DNA from: Oxalobacteraceae bacterium | GTDB taxonomy: Bacteria; Pseudomonadota; Gammaproteobacteria; Burkholderiales; Burkholderiaceae_D | Assembly: GCA_027485795.1 (NCBI GenBank) | Contig: JAIXQK010000148.1 | Coordinates: forward strand, 62,001 to 126,000 | Direction: 5' to 3' | Length of the DNA stretch: 64,000 nt | Shown here: in pieces, positions 44,996-56,038 of the stretch | Numbering within the stretch: position 1 is the stretch's first letter | Layout: every line of letters starts with the position of its first letter | Translations under genes and position numbers: made by a program | Notes under the pieces: generated by a model | What the model was told of the DNA's origin: nothing | What the model saw: only the letters and a program-made list of their open reading frames with translations | Databases searched by the model: none

Positions 44996-45631
44996 GTGAG
45001 CTACAGCGTCAAAGAAATCTTTCACACCTTGCAAGGCGAGGGCGCTCAGGCTGGGCGCCCGGCGGTGTTCTGTCGCTTTGCCGGTTGCAATCTGTGGAGC
45101 GGTCGCGAGCAGGATCGCCTTGATGCAATCTGCCGCTTCTGCGACACGGATTTTGTAGGCACAGATGGTGTCAATGGTGGTCGTTTCGCTGAAGCACACC
45201 TGCTGGCTGATGCGATAGATGCGCAATGGTTTGCCGGTACTCGCCTGCACAAATATGTGGTGTTTACCGGTGGCGAACCGCTGCTACAACTCGATGAGTC
45301 ACTGATCGCTGCCATGCACGAACGCGGATATGAGATAGCGATTGAGACCAACGGGACGCTACCGGTGCCTGACGGCGTGGATTGGGTCTGTGTCAGCCCC
45401 AAGCAGGGTGCGGCGCTGGTGGTTGAGCGCGGTGATGAAATCAAAGTCGTGGTGCCGCAAACGGGTCAGGACCTGGCTGCTTTTGAGCAGCTGAGTTTCC
45501 AGCATTATTTTTTACAGCCGATGGATGGTCCCGATAAACAACGCAATACGGAATTCGCCATTAGCACTTGCAAGCAGCGCCCGCGCTGGCGTTTGTCAGT
45601 ACAAATGCACAAGCTGCTTCAACTACCCTGA
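44996..45631 (+). CDS. queE: 7-carboxy-7-deazaguanine synthase
   Basis: Radical-SAM enzyme that turns CPH4 into CDG in queuosine synthesis. The 211 residues have the variant cluster motif C31-x14-C46-x2-C49 instead of CxxxCxxC, as known for this family, and TGGEPLLQLDESLI. The start is a GTG at 44996. It opens the queE-queD-tadA-ldcA run; queD begins 6 nt after its stop. Confidence 0.95.
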   Translation: MSYSVKEIFHTLQGEGAQAGRPAVFCRFAGCNLWSGREQDRLDAICRFCDTDFVGTDGVNGGRFAEAHLLADAIDAQWFAGTRLHKYVVFTGGEPLLQLDESLIAAMHERGYEIAIETNGTLPVPDGVDWVCVSPKQGAALVVERGDEIKVVVPQTGQDLAAFEQLSFQHYFLQPMDGPDKQRNTEFAISTCKQRPRWRLSVQMHKLLQLP

Positions 45632-45636
45632 TATTG

Positions 45637-47476
<1,840 letters not shown>

Positions 47477-47530
47477 CATTCCCGATCATTGAAAGTCTAA
47501 GCTGGTCTAAATCGTATTTCTCTGGAGTGT

Positions 47531-48661
47531 GTGTTGGAAATCAAGACCGTTGAATTTGAAAAGCCCGATGCAGACGGTATCAGTTGCGTTACCTCAACTT
47601 GGGCCAAGGTGCCTGCACCGGTCACGCCACAACAGCGTTTGCAGCTGAAGGACCGCGCGCGCGTCTTGTTGAAAGAAAAGGGCGCGGTACTGGTGGCGCA
47701 TTATTACGTTGACGCCGACTTGCAGGACCTCGCTGAAGAAACCGGCGGTTGCGTGTCTGACTCGCTGGAGATGGCACGTTTCGGCCGTGATCATGCGGCA
47801 AAGACTTTGGTGGTTGCTGGTGTACGTTTTATGGGCGAGACTGCAAAGATACTCTCGCCAGATAAAACCATCTTGATGCCGGATCTCGACGCCACTTGCT
47901 CGCTTGATCTTGGCTGCCCCGTGGATGAATTTACCGCGTTCTGCGACGCGCATCCGGATCGAACTGTCGTGGTGTATGCCAACACCAGCGCAGCAGTGAA
48001 AGCGCGCGCGGACTGGATGGTGACCTCGTCGATTGGTCTCGATATCGTGAAACATCTTCACGAGCAGGGCCAGAAGATTATTTGGGCGCCAGACCGTCAT
48101 CTGGGTGGTTATATCCAACAGCAGACCGGCGCCGACATGCTGTTATGGCAGGGCTCCTGCATGGTGCATGACGAGTTCAAGGGTATCGAACTCGATCTGC
48201 TGCGCGCGGAACATCCACAAGCGAAAGTGCTGGTGCATCCCGAGTCACCGGCTGCAGTAGTAGCGCAAGCGGATGTCGTAGGCTCGACCTCTCAACTGAT
48301 AGCGGCGGCAGTGTCACTGGCTGCAAAAGAATTTATCGTCGCCACCGACAACGGTATCTTGCATAAGATGCGTCAAGCCGCGCCAGGCAAGGTGTTCATC
48401 GAGGCACCGACCGCTGGCAACAGCGCTACCTGTAAGAGCTGCGCGCATTGCCCCTGGATGGCGATGAATGGTCTGCAGAATCTGATTGATGTGCTCGAAA
48501 GCGGCGCTAATGAGATTCATGTCGAACCTGCTACGCGCGAGAAAGCGGTCACCTGCATGAACCGCATGCTCGACTTTGCAGCAGCTAAAAAAGCAAATGT
48601 TCGGCCTTCATCCGACCTTGCTGCCGAGCAGAAGCTGTTTTCTGGCATCGGCCCGGCCTGA
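47531..48661 (+). CDS. nadA: Quinolinate synthase A
   Basis: 4Fe-4S enzyme that condenses iminoaspartate and dihydroxyacetone phosphate to quinolinate for NAD synthesis. The 376 residues show [30 protein letters not shown], and cluster-ligand candidates C123 ([11 protein letters not shown]), C210 ([11 protein letters not shown]) and C307 ([15 protein letters not shown]). The start is GTG 47531 or, more likely, TTG 47534, which has GGAG 6 nt upstream. nadC follows on the same strand. Confidence 0.96.
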   Translation: MLEIKTVEFEKPDADGISCVTSTWAKVPAPVTPQQRLQLKDRARVLLKEKGAVLVAHYYVDADLQDLAEETGGCVSDSLEMARFGRDHAAKTLVVAGVRFMGETAKILSPDKTILMPDLDATCSLDLGCPVDEFTAFCDAHPDRTVVVYANTSAAVKARADWMVTSSIGLDIVKHLHEQGQKIIWAPDRHLGGYIQQQTGADMLLWQGSCMVHDEFKGIELDLLRAEHPQAKVLVHPESPAAVVAQADVVGSTSQLIAAAVSLAAKEFIVATDNGILHKMRQAAPGKVFIEAPTAGNSATCKSCAHCPWMAMNGLQNLIDVLESGANEIHVEPATREKAVTCMNRMLDFAAAKKANVRPSSDLAAEQKLFSGIGPA

Positions 48662-48722
48662 GTTTGACCGTTAACAACGGCCCAGCGAGTTTAGACGCGT
48701 CAATTATTTCGAGCAAAGCGAC

Positions 48723-49589
48723 TTGAGCAACCTGAAAAACCCTTTCGCGCCGTTTGATGCTGCACTATCAGAAGCATTGGCAGCGAATATTCGTGCTGCG
48801 CTGATCGAAGATATTGGTAGCGGAGACTGGACTGTGTTGCTGCTGCCTGAGTCTTCATACGTAAAGGCGAAAGTGGTCGTTCGCGAAGACGCCGTACTAT
48901 GCGGCGCGCCGTGGTTTGAAGGCGTGATGAATCAGGTTAATCCGCACATCTGTATTCAGTGGCATTTCGCCGAGGGTGATTTGATGCCAGCAGATTCAAC
49001 GGTCTGTAGCATCTCTGGGCCGGCAAGGTCATTGATGACGGCCGAACGCCCTGCACTGAATTTTCTGCAACTGATGTCTGGTGTTGCGACTGCGACGCGC
49101 CACTATGTGAAGCTCATTGAAGGTACTAAGGCAGCAATTCTTGATACACGCAAAACGCTGCCGGGATTGCGATTGGCGCAAAAATACGCGGTACGTGTGG
49201 GTGGCGGCATGAACCAGCGCCTTGCGCTGTATGACGGCATTCTGATCAAAGAAAACCATATCGCCGCTGCTGGCGGTATCAAGGCGGCGATGGACGCTGC
49301 ACATTCGCTGAAGGCGGGCGTTTCGATTCAAATCGAGGTTGAGACTCTTGACGATTTAAAGCAGGCACTTGATGCGGGCGCGACCTCGATCCTGCTGGAT
49401 AACTTCACGAACGACATGATGCACGAAGCCGTTACAATGACGGCAGGTAAGGCGGTGCTTGAGGCCTCGGGTGGCGTTAACCGTGACAGCGTTCGAGCGA
49501 TTGCAGAGACCGGTGTCGACCGGATTTCTATCGGCGCATTGACCAAAGACTTGAAGGCGACAGATTACTCGCTCAGAGTTACCGTTTGA
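48723..49589 (+). CDS. nadC: Nicotinate-nucleotide pyrophosphorylase (carboxylating)
   Basis: Converts quinolinate and PRPP to nicotinate mononucleotide. The 288 residues show the family core AERPALNFLQLMSGVATATRHYV, ILDTRKTLPGLRLAQKYAVRVGGG and ILIKENHI, and the barrel motifs EVETLDDLKQALDAGA, ILLDNF and EASGGV. The start is a TTG at 48723 with only a weak ribosome site. It is convergent with nadB, 17 nt away. Confidence 0.96.
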   Translation: MSNLKNPFAPFDAALSEALAANIRAALIEDIGSGDWTVLLLPESSYVKAKVVVREDAVLCGAPWFEGVMNQVNPHICIQWHFAEGDLMPADSTVCSISGPARSLMTAERPALNFLQLMSGVATATRHYVKLIEGTKAAILDTRKTLPGLRLAQKYAVRVGGGMNQRLALYDGILIKENHIAAAGGIKAAMDAAHSLKAGVSIQIEVETLDDLKQALDAGATSILLDNFTNDMMHEAVTMTAGKAVLEASGGVNRDSVRAIAETGVDRISIGALTKDLKATDYSLRVTV

Positions 49590-49606
49590 TTTGATAAGGC
49601 CGTTGA

Positions 49607-51223
49607 TTAGCGGCGGACGGGCGTTTTTCGCTCAGGCGCCAGTACCGTTGGTACTGCCTTCGGCAAGGTCTCCGGGAAGTCCAGGCTGTAATGTAGCCCG
49701 CGGCTTTCTCTTCGCGCCATTGCGCTACTCACAATCAGTGACGCCACTTCAACTAGATTTCTTAGCTCCAGAAGATCGCGGGTAATGCGGAAGTTTGCGT
49801 AGTACTCGTTGATTTCTTCCTTCAGTAGTGCGATACGGTGCTGTGCGCGCTCTAGACGTTTTGTCGTACGAACGATACCTACAAAATTCCACATCGCGCG
49901 GCGAAGTTCATCCCAGTTCTGCGTGATCACGACTTCTTCGTCAGCATCCGTCACGCGGCTCTCGTCCCAAGCCGGTAGTGCAGGCGACTTGGTTGTCGGC
50001 TGCGACTCGATATCCATCGCAGCGGCACGACCCAGTACCACGCACTCGAGCAGCGAGTTACTGGCTAATCGGTTCGCACCATGCAAGCCGGTATACGCGG
50101 TCTCGCCCACGGCATACAAGCCTTGAATATCGGTACGTCCGTGCAGATCGGTGATGATGCCACCGCAGGTGTAGTGCGTTGCGGGCACGATCGGTATTGC
50201 TTGCTGCGTGATATCGATCCCCAGCTCCAAGCAGCGTGCGTAAATCGTCGGGAAGTGCTCTTTCAAAAACTCGGGTGGCTTATGGCTGATGTCGAGATCG
50301 ACATAGTCCAGGCCACGCTTCTTCATCTCGAAGTCGATCGCGCGCGCCACAATATCGCGTGGTGCTAGTTCGGCGCGTTCGTCATGTGATGGCATGAAGC
50401 GCTGGCCGGCAGCGGCTCCTGCACTTGCGGGCAGCTTCAGCACGCCGCCTTCGCCGCGCACGGCTTCAGTGACCAGGAAAGACTTCGCATATGGGTGATA
50501 CAGGCAGGTCGGATGGAACTGGATGAACTCCATGTTCGCGACGCGACAACCCGCGCGCCATGCCATTGCGATACCGTCACCGGTCGCGGTATCGGGGTTG
50601 GTGGTGTACAGATAAACCTTGCCGGCGCCGCCGGTCGCGAGCACAGTTTGATCGGCGGCAATCGTCATCACCGTATGGCTATTTACATCCTGCACATACA
50701 GGCCGAAGCAATGCGTTGCGCCGTTATGCATGCCGAGCTTGTCGGAGGTTATCAAGTCGATCGCAATATGATGCTCGAGCAACGTGATGTTGGGATGCTG
50801 CCTGACCTTTTCTTCCAGTGTGACCTGTACTGCATGGCCGGTCGCATCGGCAGCGTGAATAATCCGACGTTGACTGTGTCCGCCTTCGCGGGTCAGATGA
50901 AACCCCAGTTCGGCACTATCGTCACGCGTGAATGGCACGCCCTGCGCGATCAGCCAATCGATGGCCTCGCGGCCTCGCGATACGATGAAGCGTGTAGCGG
51001 TCTCATCACACAAGCCAGCGCCAGCCGCCAGCGTGTCGCTGACGTGCTCATCCTGACTATCATGGGAGTCGAGTACTGCAGCGATACCACCCTGCGCCCA
51101 GTTGCTGGCGCCGTCGTGCAGCGCGCGCTTGGAGATCACAACAACCTTACGAGTTTCTGCAAGGTGCAGCGCAACGGACAGTCCGGCGAGCCCGCTGCCA
51201 ACAATGGCGACATCGAATTTCAT
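49607..51223 (-). CDS. nadB: L-aspartate oxidase
   Basis: FAD enzyme that makes iminoaspartate for NadA. The 538 residues start with the Rossmann motif [19 protein letters not shown], then [29 protein letters not shown] and [22 protein letters not shown]. It completes the nadA-nadC-nadB set, although on the opposite strand from the other two. A large open frame antisense to it is a shadow. Confidence 0.97.
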   Translation of the reverse strand: MKFDVAIVGSGLAGLSVALHLAETRKVVVISKRALHDGASNWAQGGIAAVLDSHDSQDEHVSDTLAAGAGLCDETATRFIVSRGREAIDWLIAQGVPFTRDDSAELGFHLTREGGHSQRRIIHAADATGHAVQVTLEEKVRQHPNITLLEHHIAIDLITSDKLGMHNGATHCFGLYVQDVNSHTVMTIAADQTVLATGGAGKVYLYTTNPDTATGDGIAMAWRAGCRVANMEFIQFHPTCLYHPYAKSFLVTEAVRGEGGVLKLPASAGAAAGQRFMPSHDERAELAPRDIVARAIDFEMKKRGLDYVDLDISHKPPEFLKEHFPTIYARCLELGIDITQQAIPIVPATHYTCGGIITDLHGRTDIQGLYAVGETAYTGLHGANRLASNSLLECVVLGRAAAMDIESQPTTKSPALPAWDESRVTDADEEVVITQNWDELRRAMWNFVGIVRTTKRLERAQHRIALLKEEINEYYANFRITRDLLELRNLVEVASLIVSSAMARRESRGLHYSLDFPETLPKAVPTVLAPERKTPVRR

Positions 51224-51407
51224 GGGAGGGATGGGGTGGTTGATTCCGGAACTATAGGGGATTTGGCCCTTGGTCGCTCGGCTGGTCCGTTTGCTTTAAC
51301 TAAGTGGCTTGTTAGGGCTGCGTCAATGGGTCCGATGCTGAACGTATGCTAATTTGGATTTGGGGCAAACTTAGATAGGTTTTGTCAAGTTGTTAGTGTA
51401 TCTCCGG

Positions 51408-51413
51408 TATAAT
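51408..51413 (+). promoter_or_regulatory. -10 element of the cold-shock gene
   Basis: A perfect TATAAT at 51408-51413; TTGTCA at 51382-51387 is 20 nt upstream, longer than usual. Transcription would begin near 51420. The 323-base gene-free stretch 51224-51546 contains the nadB upstream region, this promoter and the leader below. Confidence 0.6.
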
Positions 51414-51419
51414 GCCCTC

Positions 51420-51546
51420 GACGTTGAGGCTCAGGTAGCAGTGGTGCAGTATTTGGCTGTAATTCCTTACTTGGTTGAGACGGTCCTCCGGCGGAACTTC
51501 CGCCTTAACCAGGGTCATCAAAGATGACTCATTGAAAGGAAATTGC
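51420..51546 (+). promoter_or_regulatory. Long structured 5' leader of the cold-shock gene
   Basis: About 125 nt of untranslated leader. GGCGGAA (51490-51496) with TTCCGCC (51498-51504), framed by GGTT/AACC, makes one hairpin; GTCATC (51514-51519) with GATGAC (51523-51528) makes a second just before the GAAAGGAA ribosome site. Long refolding leaders are known for cspA-type genes. Confidence 0.55.
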
Positions 51547-51750
51547 ATGGCAACGGGTACTGTTAAGTGGTTCAATGACGCAAAAGGCTTCGGTTTTATT
51601 ACCCCAGAGGGTGGTGGTGCTGACCTCTTCGCCCATTTCTCCGCGATCCAATCCTCAGGCTTCAAAACGCTGCAGGAGAACCAAAAGGTTGAGTTTGATG
51701 TTGTTAGCGGCCCGAAAGGCCTGCAGGCAGCGAATATCAAGCCGGTCTGA
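51547..51750 (+). CDS. Cold-shock domain protein
   Basis: A 67-residue single cold-shock domain that binds single-stranded RNA/DNA. RNP1 (KGFGFI) and RNP2 (DLFAHFS) are intact: [20 protein letters not shown] at the start. The ATG has GAAAGGAA just upstream; the frame is open further up, but only within the leader. It may act as a cold-shock chaperone or be constitutive, which sequence alone does not settle. Confidence 0.96.
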   Translation: MATGTVKWFNDAKGFGFITPEGGGADLFAHFSAIQSSGFKTLQENQKVEFDVVSGPKGLQAANIKPV

Positions 51751-51777
51751 TGCGCTGAATCATCGATAGCAAAACGA

Positions 51778-51806
51778 AAAGCCCCGCCTGAGCGGGGCTT
51801 TTTTTC
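51778..51806 (+). terminator. Intrinsic terminator after the cold-shock gene
   Basis: GCCCCGC (51781-51787), CTGA loop, GCGGGGC (51792-51798) with flanking AAA/TTT, then T to about 51805. Confidence 0.95.
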
Positions 51807-51836
51807 GTCCATTGCTCTCAATTAGCTCTGATTTGA

Positions 51837-52130
51837 TTAACGACTAGCAACCCAGTCTCGCAGGACATCATTCATTCGGGTCTGCCATCCCTCGCCACTC
51901 TGTTTGAAGTAATCGATGACCTCGGTATCGATGCGGAGCGTCAGTTGCATTTTTTTGCCTGTTCCGAGCGGTCGTCCTCTGAGCCGAGTTGGTCGGAGTC
52001 GCTTTATCTGCTCATCAGTCAGCGGTTGTGCATCCGGATCTGCAAGCGCGCCCTCAGTAATCTTCTTGTCCTCTGCCGCATCCGGAACGATTAGGGTCAA
52101 CCCACTACGGGTCTTGACAGTGTTCTGCAT
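51837..52130 (-). CDS. brnA: BrnA-type antitoxin
   Basis: A 97-residue antitoxin that should neutralise BrnT and repress the pair. The C-terminal ribbon-helix-helix DNA-binding domain is seen in KKMQLTLRIDTEVIDYFKQSG followed by GWQTRMNDVLRDWV; the N-terminal part (TDEQIKRLRPTRLRGRP) is the toxin-binding region. It overlaps the brnT gene by 26 nt, toxin first, the normal order for this type II system. Confidence 0.88.
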   Translation of the reverse strand: MQNTVKTRSGLTLIVPDAAEDKKITEGALADPDAQPLTDEQIKRLRPTRLRGRPLGTGKKMQLTLRIDTEVIDYFKQSGEGWQTRMNDVLRDWVASR

Positions 52131-52383
52131 AAAATTTGATTTCTCTTACATTTGCTTTTCTGAGACTGATGATGCGGCGTTGCTCAGCGCGGTCTACAAA
52201 CACAACAAAAAACAGCCGTGAGCCAATGGGCGCTAGGCAGCACTGGCGTCGCTCGCCGTAATCAACGCGGTCATCATCCCAAACAATGCCGAACTCCCAA
52301 TCCAGGTCGGCCGCCAATACCAACGAAATTCCATGCTTCTGCTGGTTAAGTTCGTCTTTGAGCGAATCAAACTGCAAAAACAT
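52105..52383 (-). CDS. brnT: BrnT-type toxin
   Basis: A 92-residue RelE-fold ribonuclease toxin. The family signature is visible: NQQKHGISLVLAADLDW, then a GERRQCCLAPIGSRLFFVVF beta-sheet and the C-terminal RRIISLRKANVREIKFY. In BrnT of Brucella catalysis uses Arg and His residues in these regions. The start ATG has a TATAAT only 8 nt upstream, so the transcript may be nearly leaderless. Its location by marC and a cold-shock gene gives no hint of mobility. Confidence 0.88.
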   Translation of the reverse strand: MFLQFDSLKDELNQQKHGISLVLAADLDWEFGIVWDDDRVDYGERRQCCLAPIGSRLFFVVFVDRAEQRRIISLRKANVREIKFYAEHCQDP

Positions 52384-52391
52384 CGGGATTT

Positions 52392-52397
52392 ATTATA
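52392..52397 (-). promoter_or_regulatory. -10 element of the brnTA operon
   Basis: TATAAT on the minus strand at 52397-52392. A start 6-7 nt downstream falls at about 52385, only about 2 nt before the brnT ATG. The -35 region is weak, as is common when the antitoxin represses here. Confidence 0.5.
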
Positions 52398-52542
52398 ACT
52401 ACGTTTATTCGGACGTGGATCGAAGCACGCCCAATGACGGGATAAAAAAGCCGTGCAATAGTTAAACAAAGGGAAACTTAATGCTCGCATGAGTGAAACT
52501 TTGCATAAGGGCAGTCGGGGAAGGCGCATGGTGATCACAAAC

Positions 52543-53145
52543 TTACATCGAGGCCACATAAGCCCGCACCCCGGCCAGCAGCATCTCGATAGCAATCGCG
52601 GTCAGAATCAAACCCATCAGACGTTCGAACGCGGTCATTACCGCATCACCCAACACCCGCTGTAGCCGCTCGGCCGCGAGCAATACTGCCAGCCAGACGA
52701 CCGCTACCAGCGAGATCACCGCTGCGTAGAGCCATATCGACATTTTTGCCTGCGATGAAAACAGCAGCACGGTGACCAGCGCCGATGGTCCGGCAAGGGC
52801 TGGAATAGCGAGTGGAACAATCAGCGGCTCGGCAGCACCGGCGTGAGTTTGCCCAAACACGCCGCCAGGTTGCGGAAAGACCATCCGCAGCGCGATCAAA
52901 AACAATATAACGCCACCGCCAATACGAAGCGCTACCTCACTCAACTGCAGCGCTTCCAGAAAGGGCCGGCCAACCATCATGAACACCAATAGCAAGCCAA
53001 AAGCGATCAGGCACTCGCGTAGCACGACGCGGTGGCGGCGCTCAGGCGCAACTTGCCGCAGAGTGCTGACGAACAGCGGCACATTGCCGAACGGGTCGGT
53101 GACCAGTAGCAGCAAGATAAAGGACTGGAAAAAGCTTTCGCTCAT
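52543..53145 (-). CDS. MarC-family integral membrane protein
   Basis: A 200-residue inner-membrane protein with six hydrophobic segments and the family motif LLVTDPFGNVPLFVSTL near the start and LIVPLAIPALAGPSALVTVL in the middle. Despite the name, MarC proteins are no longer thought to give antibiotic resistance; the function is unknown. It diverges from the molybdenum hydroxylase gene. The region 52384-52542 between it and brnT has no gene. Confidence 0.9.
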   Translation of the reverse strand: MSESFFQSFILLLLVTDPFGNVPLFVSTLRQVAPERRHRVVLRECLIAFGLLLVFMMVGRPFLEALQLSEVALRIGGGVILFLIALRMVFPQPGGVFGQTHAGAAEPLIVPLAIPALAGPSALVTVLLFSSQAKMSIWLYAAVISLVAVVWLAVLLAAERLQRVLGDAVMTAFERLMGLILTAIAIEMLLAGVRAYVASM

Positions 53146-53232
53146 GCGGTGGGGTTCATCGACCCTGGCCTTGTCTTGGTACTGTGCGGCTTCGGGTTAA
53201 CATGCAGTCTATGAATCGCATGACCTTCATCA

Positions 53233-55509
53233 GTGAGCGCACCCTTGAGCTTTCCTGATTACGACCGTTCGCGTCGGACATTTTTGCTGGGGAGTCTCGG
53301 CGTCGCCGGTGCCTTGGTGGTGGGGTGGACTTTACTGCCGCCGCGCCAACGCTTGCACGCCAATCCGCCGGTAAGCTGGCCAGACAAGCAATACCCATTG
53401 AATGGTTGGCTCAGTGTAGCGGCCGATGGCCGTGTCACCGTGATGCTCGCCAAAAGTGAGATGGGTCAGGGCGTGATGACCTCGCTGGCAATGCTGGTGG
53501 CAGAGGAGTTGGATGTGCCGCTTTCATCGATTGACATGATGCAGGCACCGCTACGCGCCATCTATGGGGATACCTCGATGGCGGCAGATGGCTTGCCGTT
53601 TCATCCTGATGATCAGGGCTTGGTGAAGCGCGGCGCGCAGTGGATGTCGCGCAAGCTGATGCGCGAACTCGGGCTGATGGTGACCGGCGGCTCTTCCAGT
53701 ATCAAAGACAGTTGGCTACCGATGCGAGAGGCAGGCGCGGCGGCACGCGCGCGGCTGGTAGCCGCCGCTGCGCGCGGTTGGGGTGTGCCTGAAACAGAAT
53801 GCAGCACCGCAGAGGGCCGTGTATCGCATGGCAGTGGTCGCTCGGTCAGCTACGGCGAGCTTGCGCCTAGTGCAGCGGCCATCGGCGATGTGCCTTACGC
53901 CGTGAAGCCAATCTCTGAGTTCAAGCTGATCGGCACGCCCGCCGCGCGGCTGGATGTGCCCGCCAAGGTGAACGGTAGCGCGCGCTTCGGGATGGATGTT
54001 CGCCTTGAAGGTATGCGATACGCCATGCTGGCGATGTGCCCGGTCATTGGCGGCAAACTCAAAAGCTTTGACCCCGGCGCTGTCGACAAACTGCCCGGTG
54101 TGGTGCGAGTAATGGCGCTGAATGCTGACCCTTCAGGAGCGCCTGAGGCGGTGGCCGTCGTGGCCGAGTCGCGCTGGCAGGCGATGCAGGCGATCGAGCA
54201 GCTACCGGTGGTCTGGGACGAGGGCATCAATGCACCACTGTCATCGGCCACGATTTCGCAAACGCTGCTGGAAGCGATAGAAAAAGAAAACGCATTCAGC
54301 TATCACCAGCGCGGCGATATGAAAGCGGTGGCAGGTGCCAAGCACATCAGCGCCGATTACAGCGCGCCATTCCTCGCCCATGCAGCGATGGAGCCGGTGA
54401 ATGCCACTGCACAATTTGTCAATGGACGGTTGAAGCTGTGGGTGCCGACGCAGACGCCATCCTTGGCGGTCTCGGTTGCTGCACGCGTCGCCGGTATTGA
54501 AGAAGATGCGGTGGAACTGGTGATCACCTTGCTCGGTGGTGGCTTTGGTAGACGTCTCGACAATGACACGGTGGCGCAGGTGGTGCAGCTGGCGCTTGCC
54601 ATGGAGGGCGCGCCAGTACAACTGCTGTGGACGCGCGAACAGGATATGGCGCATGATTTTTACCGGCCAGCTGCGGTGGCGCGCTTGACGGGTATGTTGT
54701 CTGCAGAGGGCGAGTTGGTCGGCTGGGACACCAAGTCCGCGTCCGGCGCCCCGGGCCAGCATCTGATTCATCGGGCATTTGGCTTGCCGATGATGGGCCC
54801 GGACAAGACCACGGTCGAGGGGCTGTACGACCATTGCTACGAGATTCCGAATCAGCTGGTGTCGCATGTCACTGTTGAGTCGTCGGTGCCGCTCGGTACC
54901 TGGCGCTCAGTGGGTCACTCGCACAATGCGTTTTTTAAAGAGAGCTTTATCGACGAACTCGCGCATGCGGCGGGTGTTGACCCGGTGCGTTTTCGGCGCC
55001 AGATGCTGTACCGGCACCCGCGTCATTTGACGGTGTTAGATGCGGCGGTAAAGCTGGCGGGCAAGGCGGCTGCTGGTCATGCGCTCGGTGTCGCCTTGCA
55101 TCAGTCATTCGGCAGTATCGTGGCGCAGGTGGCCGAGGTGTCCGTCGAGGGCGCACATATCCGTGTCCATAAAGTCAGCTGTGTGGTGGATTGCGGCGTG
55201 GTGGTCAACCCTGAGGGTGTACGTCAGCAGATGGAGTCGGCGATTGCATTTGGCTTGTCTGCGGCCTTGCATGGCGAGATCACGATTAGCGATGGCCGAG
55301 TGCAGCAGTTGAATTTTCACGACTACCCAATGCTGCGCATCACTGACATGCCCGAGGTGCAGGTCGAGATTATCGCGGGAGCTGATGCACCCGAGGGCGT
55401 GGGTGAACCCGGTACGCCGCCGATTGCGCCGGCAGTCGCTAATGCCGTATTCAAGCTAACAGGTATGCGGCTCCGCAGTCTGCCATTGCGCTTAGAGGAT
55501 GCGCCTTAA
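53233..55509 (+). CDS. Molybdopterin-binding large subunit, xanthine dehydrogenase family (IorB-like)
   Basis: A 758-residue molybdenum hydroxylase large subunit of the isoquinoline 1-oxidoreductase beta type. The N-terminus has a twin-arginine signal (SRRTFLLGSLGVAGALVVG), so it is probably exported folded. Further motifs are GGGFGRRLDNDTVAQVVQLA and the C-terminal GVGEPGTPPIAPAVANA with the catalytic glutamate E725. Such enzymes normally work with a small 2Fe-2S subunit and often a cytochrome; neither gene is adjacent. The start is a GTG at 53233. Substrate unknown. Confidence 0.9.
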   Translation: MSAPLSFPDYDRSRRTFLLGSLGVAGALVVGWTLLPPRQRLHANPPVSWPDKQYPLNGWLSVAADGRVTVMLAKSEMGQGVMTSLAMLVAEELDVPLSSIDMMQAPLRAIYGDTSMAADGLPFHPDDQGLVKRGAQWMSRKLMRELGLMVTGGSSSIKDSWLPMREAGAAARARLVAAAARGWGVPETECSTAEGRVSHGSGRSVSYGELAPSAAAIGDVPYAVKPISEFKLIGTPAARLDVPAKVNGSARFGMDVRLEGMRYAMLAMCPVIGGKLKSFDPGAVDKLPGVVRVMALNADPSGAPEAVAVVAESRWQAMQAIEQLPVVWDEGINAPLSSATISQTLLEAIEKENAFSYHQRGDMKAVAGAKHISADYSAPFLAHAAMEPVNATAQFVNGRLKLWVPTQTPSLAVSVAARVAGIEEDAVELVITLLGGGFGRRLDNDTVAQVVQLALAMEGAPVQLLWTREQDMAHDFYRPAAVARLTGMLSAEGELVGWDTKSASGAPGQHLIHRAFGLPMMGPDKTTVEGLYDHCYEIPNQLVSHVTVESSVPLGTWRSVGHSHNAFFKESFIDELAHAAGVDPVRFRRQMLYRHPRHLTVLDAAVKLAGKAAAGHALGVALHQSFGSIVAQVAEVSVEGAHIRVHKVSCVVDCGVVVNPEGVRQQMESAIAFGLSAALHGEITISDGRVQQLNFHDYPMLRITDMPEVQVEIIAGADAPEGVGEPGTPPIAPAVANAVFKLTGMRLRSLPLRLEDAP

Positions 55510-55569
55510 TCGTAAACACGTCGTTCAACCAGGCGCTACCAACATCCGAGCTAGGTTTTTTGAGCGTCT

Positions 55570-55998
55570 TTAGGCACTGAACTGCGCGAGTAGCGAGCGC
55601 AGATTGCATTCCTGCTGCCATTGCTGGCGCTCGGCGCTGCTGCTGGCCTCACGGCGAAGTTCATCGTCATCACGACTCAGTTGCGCCTCAAGCAAACGGG
55701 CCACTTGGCGCGGCTCGGGCAGCATGGTGCCGTAGAAGACAACAATGTCTCGGTGTTGAATCAGGATGGTGGGGAAGTTCTCAACGTCAAGGTCACCGAC
55801 CAGATCGGCTTGATCCTCGATATCAATCCAGACAAACTGCTGTTCGGGATACTCCGCAGCCAGCCCCTCAAAGCCAGGGCGGTACTGTTTGCAGACATCG
55901 CACCATGCGGCGCACAGGCAGGCAACCACCCACCGGCCTTCGTCCAAGGCACGAGCCAGCTGGGGGAATTGCTCTGGTACTAAAAATAACGACTGCAT
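55570..55998 (-). CDS. Thioredoxin-like protein
   Basis: A 142-residue cytoplasmic protein (no signal peptide) with a thioredoxin fold and the active site W32-C33-D-V-C36, plus the cis-proline in VENFPTILIQH. The Asp-Val dipeptide between the cysteines differs from the GP of classical thioredoxin, so its redox potential and partners may differ. A C-terminal charged extension (SRDDDELRREASSSAERQQW) follows. It diverges from tsaB. Confidence 0.85.
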   Translation of the reverse strand: MQSLFLVPEQFPQLARALDEGRWVVACLCAAWCDVCKQYRPGFEGLAAEYPEQQFVWIDIEDQADLVGDLDVENFPTILIQHRDIVVFYGTMLPEPRQVARLLEAQLSRDDDELRREASSSAERQQWQQECNLRSLLAQFSA

Positions 55999-56026
55999 GA
56001 CCAGATTCTACCCGATGGGCGCTTGG

Positions 56027-56032
56027 TAAAAT
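56027..56032 (+). promoter_or_regulatory. -10 element of tsaB, leaderless arrangement
   Basis: TAAAAT at 56027-56032 is followed by only six bases (CCGGCT) before the ATG at 56039, so the start of transcription should fall on or at the ATG. No convincing -35 could be chosen by eye. Confidence 0.5.
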
Positions 56033-56038
56033 CCGGCT

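Noticed and set aside
50495-51352. 285-residue + strand open frame opposite nadB
   Set aside because: Lies wholly antisense to a well-matched nadB, has no protein-like motifs, and reflects codon bias of the other strand.
54241-54867. 208-residue - strand open frame in the molybdenum hydroxylase gene
   Set aside because: Antisense shadow; His/Arg-rich composition typical of such frames.
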